NCBI GenBank assembly: GCA_025454185.1
Contig: JALOOY010000028.1
Span: forward strand, 1 to 9,244
Reading direction: 5' to 3'
From: Thermodesulfobacteriota bacterium
Lineage (GTDB): Bacteria > Desulfobacterota > RBG-13-43-22
DNA: 9,244 nt
A program made the position numbers and the translations under genes. This document shows, one piece after another, positions 7,384-9,244 of this stretch (the first letter of the stretch is position 1; the number at the start of each line of letters is the position of its first letter). The notes under the pieces are model-generated. The model was not told the origin of the DNA. It made no database searches and saw only the letters and a list, made by a program, of their open reading frames with translations.

Positions 7384-7447
7384 AAATTCGAAATCCGAAA
7401 TTCGAAATTCGAAACAAATTCCAATGACCAAAATTCAAATTACCGAA
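7384..7447 (+). repeat. Heptamer tandem repeat, family B (AAATTCG-like), with AT-rich tail
   Basis: The 173-bp spacer between the outer-membrane factor and the selenoprotein gene holds four units of exact 7-bp period: AAATTCG (7384), AAATCCG (7391), AAATTCG (7398), AAATTCG (7405). An AT-rich tail follows (7412-7447) with degenerate AAATTC elements. The units differ from those at 4681-4720 but share the period, AT-richness and intergenic position. I see no terminator or clear promoter in the rest of the spacer. Confidence 0.8.
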
Positions 7448-7520
7448 ACGGAGTCCCCACCCTTGATCCGGCGTTCTCGCAGGGCCTGCTCAGGTGGTTG
7501 GGGGGCCGGCGAGTGGGACC

Positions 7521-8132
7521 ATGCTGGTTGAAATCGGAAAAGAGGCCCCGGATTTTTCGGCCGACGCTTATTATCAGGGCGAGCAGCGCCGCCTGCATCT
7601 CGGTGATTATCGCGGACGCTGGCTGCTGCTCTTTTTTTACCTGCGGGATTTCACCCCCCTTTGACCGACGGAGCTGGCGGCGGTCGCCGTCAAATATCCG
7701 GCTTTTCAGGAATTGGGCTCCGAGGTCCTGGCCTTGAGCGTGGACAGTGTGGAGACCCACCGGAGATGGCAGGAAGAGGAACTCATCCGAATGGTCAAAG
7801 GAGGGGCTCTGTTCCCGCTTGGTTCGGATCCGCAGGGAGAAATCGGGAGCCTTTACGGCGTCTATGACAGGGAAAACGCGGTGGATGCCCGGGGCACATT
7901 TTTAGTGGATCCCGAGGGAAATATTCAGTGGATCGAAATCAGCCCAACGGCCGTGGGCCGCAACGTAAACGAATTCCTGCGGGCCCTGCGGGCCCTGCAG
8001 CATCAGCGCACCACCGGAAGGCTGTTGCCCTGCGGCTGGCAGCCCGGCCGGCCGACCCTGCCGGATCCCGGAGAGGAAAAGGGTGAGAGCACACCGACCT
8101 GGGAGATCTGGGAGACCCGCCAGGCTTTTTAA
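7521..8132 (+). CDS. Selenocysteine-containing peroxiredoxin (AhpC/Prx1 type), TGA at codon 48 read as Sec
   Basis: Read through one in-frame TGA (7662-7664), this frame gives a 203-residue thiol-type peroxidase that would reduce hydrogen peroxide or organic peroxides. The N-terminus LVEIGKEAPDFSADAY is the usual peroxiredoxin start. Residues 37-52 read LFFYLRDFTPL-Sec-PTEL, where the family has FYPxDFTFVCPTEL, so TGA replaces precisely the peroxidatic cysteine. Later landmarks stay in frame: VLALSVDSVETH (68-79), Arg124 in ARGTFLVDPEGNI, VGRNVNEFLRAL, and Cys171 in LPCGWQPG, the likely resolving cysteine of a typical 2-Cys enzyme. Thr45 of the active-site motif is kept, but its proline is Leu41. 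A hairpin at 7667-7691 could be the SECIS. TGA terminates other genes here, so general recoding is unlikely. The ribosome binding site is weak (GAGTGG). The alternative is a Cys-to-stop mutation or read error. The frame is certain; Sec is very likely. Confidence 0.88.
7662..7664 (+). other. Recoded TGA: predicted selenocysteine codon (Sec48)
   Basis: This TGA is in frame with peroxiredoxin sequence on both sides and occupies the peroxidatic cysteine position (DFTPL-x-PTEL). The family normally has TGC or TGT here. Decoding would need SelA, SelB, SelD and tRNA-Sec from elsewhere in the genome; none is in this window. Confidence 0.85.
7667..7691 (+). promoter_or_regulatory. Candidate bacterial SECIS hairpin in the coding sequence
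   Basis: Starting two bases after the TGA, GAC (7667-7669) can pair with GTC (7689-7691), and GGCG (7676-7679) with CGCC (7685-7688), closing an apical loop GCGGT (7680-7684). A 5' bulge of six bases separates the two stems. An alternative lower stem pairs GACGG (7667-7671) with CCGTC (7687-7691). The loop lies 15 bases past the TGA and contains GGU, as does the loop of the E. coli fdhF SECIS that SelB recognises. Bacterial SECIS elements vary much in sequence and GC-rich DNA forms hairpins easily, so this is support, not proof. Confidence 0.6.
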
Positions 8133-8142
8133 TACGAAAAGA

Positions 8143-8170
8143 CGAACATCGAATATGGAACGTCCAAAGA
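8143..8170 (+). repeat. Heptamer tandem repeat, family A, short decayed copy
   Basis: Four degenerate 7-bp units, CGAACAT (8143), CGAATAT (8150), GGAACGT (8157) and CCAAAGA (8164), occupy the 67-bp spacer before the beta-barrel gene. The first 16 bases of the match (8138-8153) are identical to 4676-4691. This looks like a truncated or eroded relative of the array at 4681-4720. Confidence 0.7.
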
Positions 8171-8199
8171 AACCATAAAATTATAAAAGGAATTTTTCT

Positions 8200-9141
8200 A
8201 TGACTTGCAAACCGCTCCACTCGTTGTCGTTTTGCCTGCTGCTTCTGGGATTGGGCCTCGTTTTGGCCTGTCCCGTTACGGTCGCCGCCCAGGGCGCCGC
8301 ACCGGCCCTTTCGGAAGAGTCCGCCCGCTGGACCGTCAACGGGTCAGCCCTGTACCAGTTTCAAGCCGATCTGGACCGGGGGGGGAATTACAGTGTCAGC
8401 CGGTTTTTCATAAACGGCCGCTGGAGCCATCCGGTGAATTCCCAACTGAGTCTCGGGGTTGGGTTGCGTTATGCCTTTGAGGACTATTCTTTTTCAGACG
8501 CCGTCGGGTTTTCCGGCCAGGCCCCCTGGGGAGACATCCATATGCCGGACCTGAGCCTGGCTGCCTTTTACCGTGCCGCTGACGACTGGCGTTTTCTGGC
8601 CGCGGCCACCGGCGGCTTTGCCGCCGAAGCCGGCGCCGATACGGGCGATTCCCTGATTTACGGCGGCATCTTGGCCGCCACCAAAAAAATCAGCCCCGAT
8701 CTGACCCTTGGGTTGGGGGCCGGGATCTACCGCCGTTTCGAAGAAACCTCTTTTTTCCCCCTGATTTTCGTTAAGTGGAAGATTTCCGATCAGTGGTCGC
8801 TGGGCAACGCCCTGCAGGCCGGACCCACGGGTCCGGCAGGCCTGGAGCTGGTTTACCGGCCCGGGGAAGATTGGGCCTTCGGTTTGGGCGGGGCCTACCG
8901 CTCCGTCCGCTTCCGCCTCGACCGGGACGGGGCGGCGCCCGGAGGCATCGGCCAGGAAAAGAGCTTCCCAGTCTGGCTCCGGGCCTCCCGGCGCCTGACC
9001 AAAGGGCTCCATCTGGATCTCTACGGCGGTTTGCTGCCGGGCGGGGAACTGCGGATCGAGGACAGCTCCGGCCGGGAGCTGCGCAGGGATGATTACCGGA
9101 CCACGCCGTTCATGGCCTTGAGCTTTTCCTGGAGGATTTAA
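8200..9141 (+). CDS. Predicted outer-membrane beta-barrel protein, function unknown
   Basis: A 313-residue secreted protein. Residues 1-30 form a signal peptide (hydrophobic LLLLGLGLVLA, likely cleavage near VAA-QG); VLAC at 21-24 is a loose lipobox-like alternative. The mature part is rich in alternating polar and hydrophobic strands ending in aromatic residues (WTVNGSALYQFQADL, LSLGVGLRYAF, LTLGLGAGIYRRF, WAFGLGGAYRSVRF, LHLDLYGGLL) and closes with FMALSFSWRI, the kind of C-terminal strand found in outer-membrane barrels. I estimate 10-14 strands. It has no domain I can name with confidence. AAGGAA seven bases before the ATG is a good ribosome binding site. It lies 67 bp after the selenoprotein gene in the same direction and could share its transcript. 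A role as porin, sensor or structural barrel cannot be told apart here. Confidence 0.82.
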   Translation: MTCKPLHSLSFCLLLLGLGLVLACPVTVAAQGAAPALSEESARWTVNGSALYQFQADLDRGGNYSVSRFFINGRWSHPVNSQLSLGVGLRYAFEDYSFSDAVGFSGQAPWGDIHMPDLSLAAFYRAADDWRFLAAATGGFAAEAGADTGDSLIYGGILAATKKISPDLTLGLGAGIYRRFEETSFFPLIFVKWKISDQWSLGNALQAGPTGPAGLELVYRPGEDWAFGLGGAYRSVRFRLDRDGAAPGGIGQEKSFPVWLRASRRLTKGLHLDLYGGLLPGGELRIEDSSGRELRRDDYRTTPFMALSFSWRI

Positions 9142-9157
9142 CCTGCACGTTGGTTGC

Positions 9158-9171
9158 GCCGGGAGACCGGC
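9158..9171 (+). other. GNRA-tetraloop hairpin in the putative intron leader
   Basis: GCCGG, GAGA, CCGGC forms a perfect 5-bp stem closed by a GNRA-type tetraloop. Such loops are common in group II intron RNA. No T-run follows, so it is not a standard intrinsic terminator for the beta-barrel gene. Confidence 0.6.
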
Positions 9172-9183
9172 AGAAAGCAGTGG

Positions 9184-9244
9184 ATGAAAGTTCCATACGC
9201 TGAAGACATAGCCAGTCACAGCGACCCCGAGTCATGCGCGGAGG
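9184..9244 (+). CDS. Partial small reading frame (MKVPY...), intron-associated, possibly untranslated
   Basis: ATG at 9184 opens a frame of 20 complete codons to the window edge, reading MKVPYAEDIASHSDPESCAE. There is no Shine-Dalgarno sequence in front of it. The conserved peptide probably reflects conserved intron RNA structure rather than a real protein. It is recorded because it is the best marker of the element at this edge. Confidence 0.4.
   Translation, partial: MKVPYAEDIASHSDPESCAE

Larger units (their letters stand above)
9142..9244 (+). mobile_element. Probable 5' region of a group II intron, running off the right edge
   Basis: Immediately after the beta-barrel stop the sequence changes character. 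It holds a GNRA-capped hairpin (9158-9171), the stretch CAGAAAGCAGTGG, and then a reading frame beginning MKVPYAEDIASHSDPESCAE. From memory, nearly this peptide (MKVPYGEDLASHTDPESC and variants) is repeatedly annotated just upstream of LtrA-like intron reverse transcriptases, where it is probably part of the structured intron RNA. The exact 5' splice boundary is not visible; no clean GTGYG is seen. The reverse transcriptase would lie beyond the window. Confidence 0.6.

Noticed and set aside
7480..7490. GCAGG-G-CCTGC inverted repeat before the selenoprotein gene as a regulator site.
   Set aside because: Short arms in GC-rich DNA are expected by chance, and no partner site or promoter is nearby.
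7521..7712. Peroxiredoxin read as a pseudogene split by a nonsense mutation.
   Set aside because: The stop falls exactly on the catalytic cysteine, all other landmarks are intact, no other lesion exists, and a SECIS-like hairpin follows. Chance placement is unlikely.
9158..9171. Intrinsic terminator for the beta-barrel gene.
   Set aside because: The hairpin is not followed by a T-run and fits better as part of the intron-like RNA.

Overview
This window is GC-rich chromosomal DNA from a Gram-negative (double-membrane) bacterium. The envelope genes, the in-frame TGA that looks like selenocysteine, the heptamer repeats in the spacers and the start of a group II intron together suggest an anaerobic deltaproteobacterium (Desulfobacterota). 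That assignment is an inference from gene content; the window has no rRNA or other marker.

Layout. Positions 1-2609 are on the minus strand: a SPOR-domain envelope protein (1506-2609), then a membrane-bound alpha/beta-hydrolase (start 1456) that runs off the left edge. Positions 2610-2812 are a divergent promoter region. It has a strong sigma-70-type promoter for the minus-strand pair (TTGACA, 16 bp, TAAAAT) and a weaker one with a perfect TATAAT box for the plus-strand genes. Positions 2813-7347 on the plus strand encode a complete tripartite ABC exporter: FtsX/DevC-type permease, ATPase, HlyD/DevB-type periplasmic adaptor and TolC/NodT-type outer-membrane lipoprotein. The ATPase uses energy in the cytoplasm, the permease and adaptor work at the inner membrane and periplasm, and the lipoprotein is the exit duct. 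The substrate cannot be read from sequence.

The most important locus is 7521-8132. It encodes an AhpC/Prx1-type peroxiredoxin in which the peroxidatic cysteine codon is replaced by an in-frame TGA (7662-7664, codon 48). The reading frame is peroxiredoxin on both sides of that codon, and a hairpin that could be a bacterial SECIS element follows at once. TGA is a real stop elsewhere in the window (1506-1508, 3950-3952). The best reading is a selenoprotein with Sec48 as peroxidatic residue and Cys171 as likely resolving residue. A routine gene caller would lose the first third and annotate only about 7713-8132.

Downstream lies a predicted outer-membrane beta-barrel protein (8200-9141). The right edge (9142-9244) carries a GNRA-capped hairpin and the start of the small MKVPY reading frame often found upstream of group II intron reverse transcriptases, so an intron probably begins there. 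Two different families of 7-bp tandem repeats occupy the three larger spacers of the plus-strand cluster (4681-4720, 7384-7411, 8143-8170).
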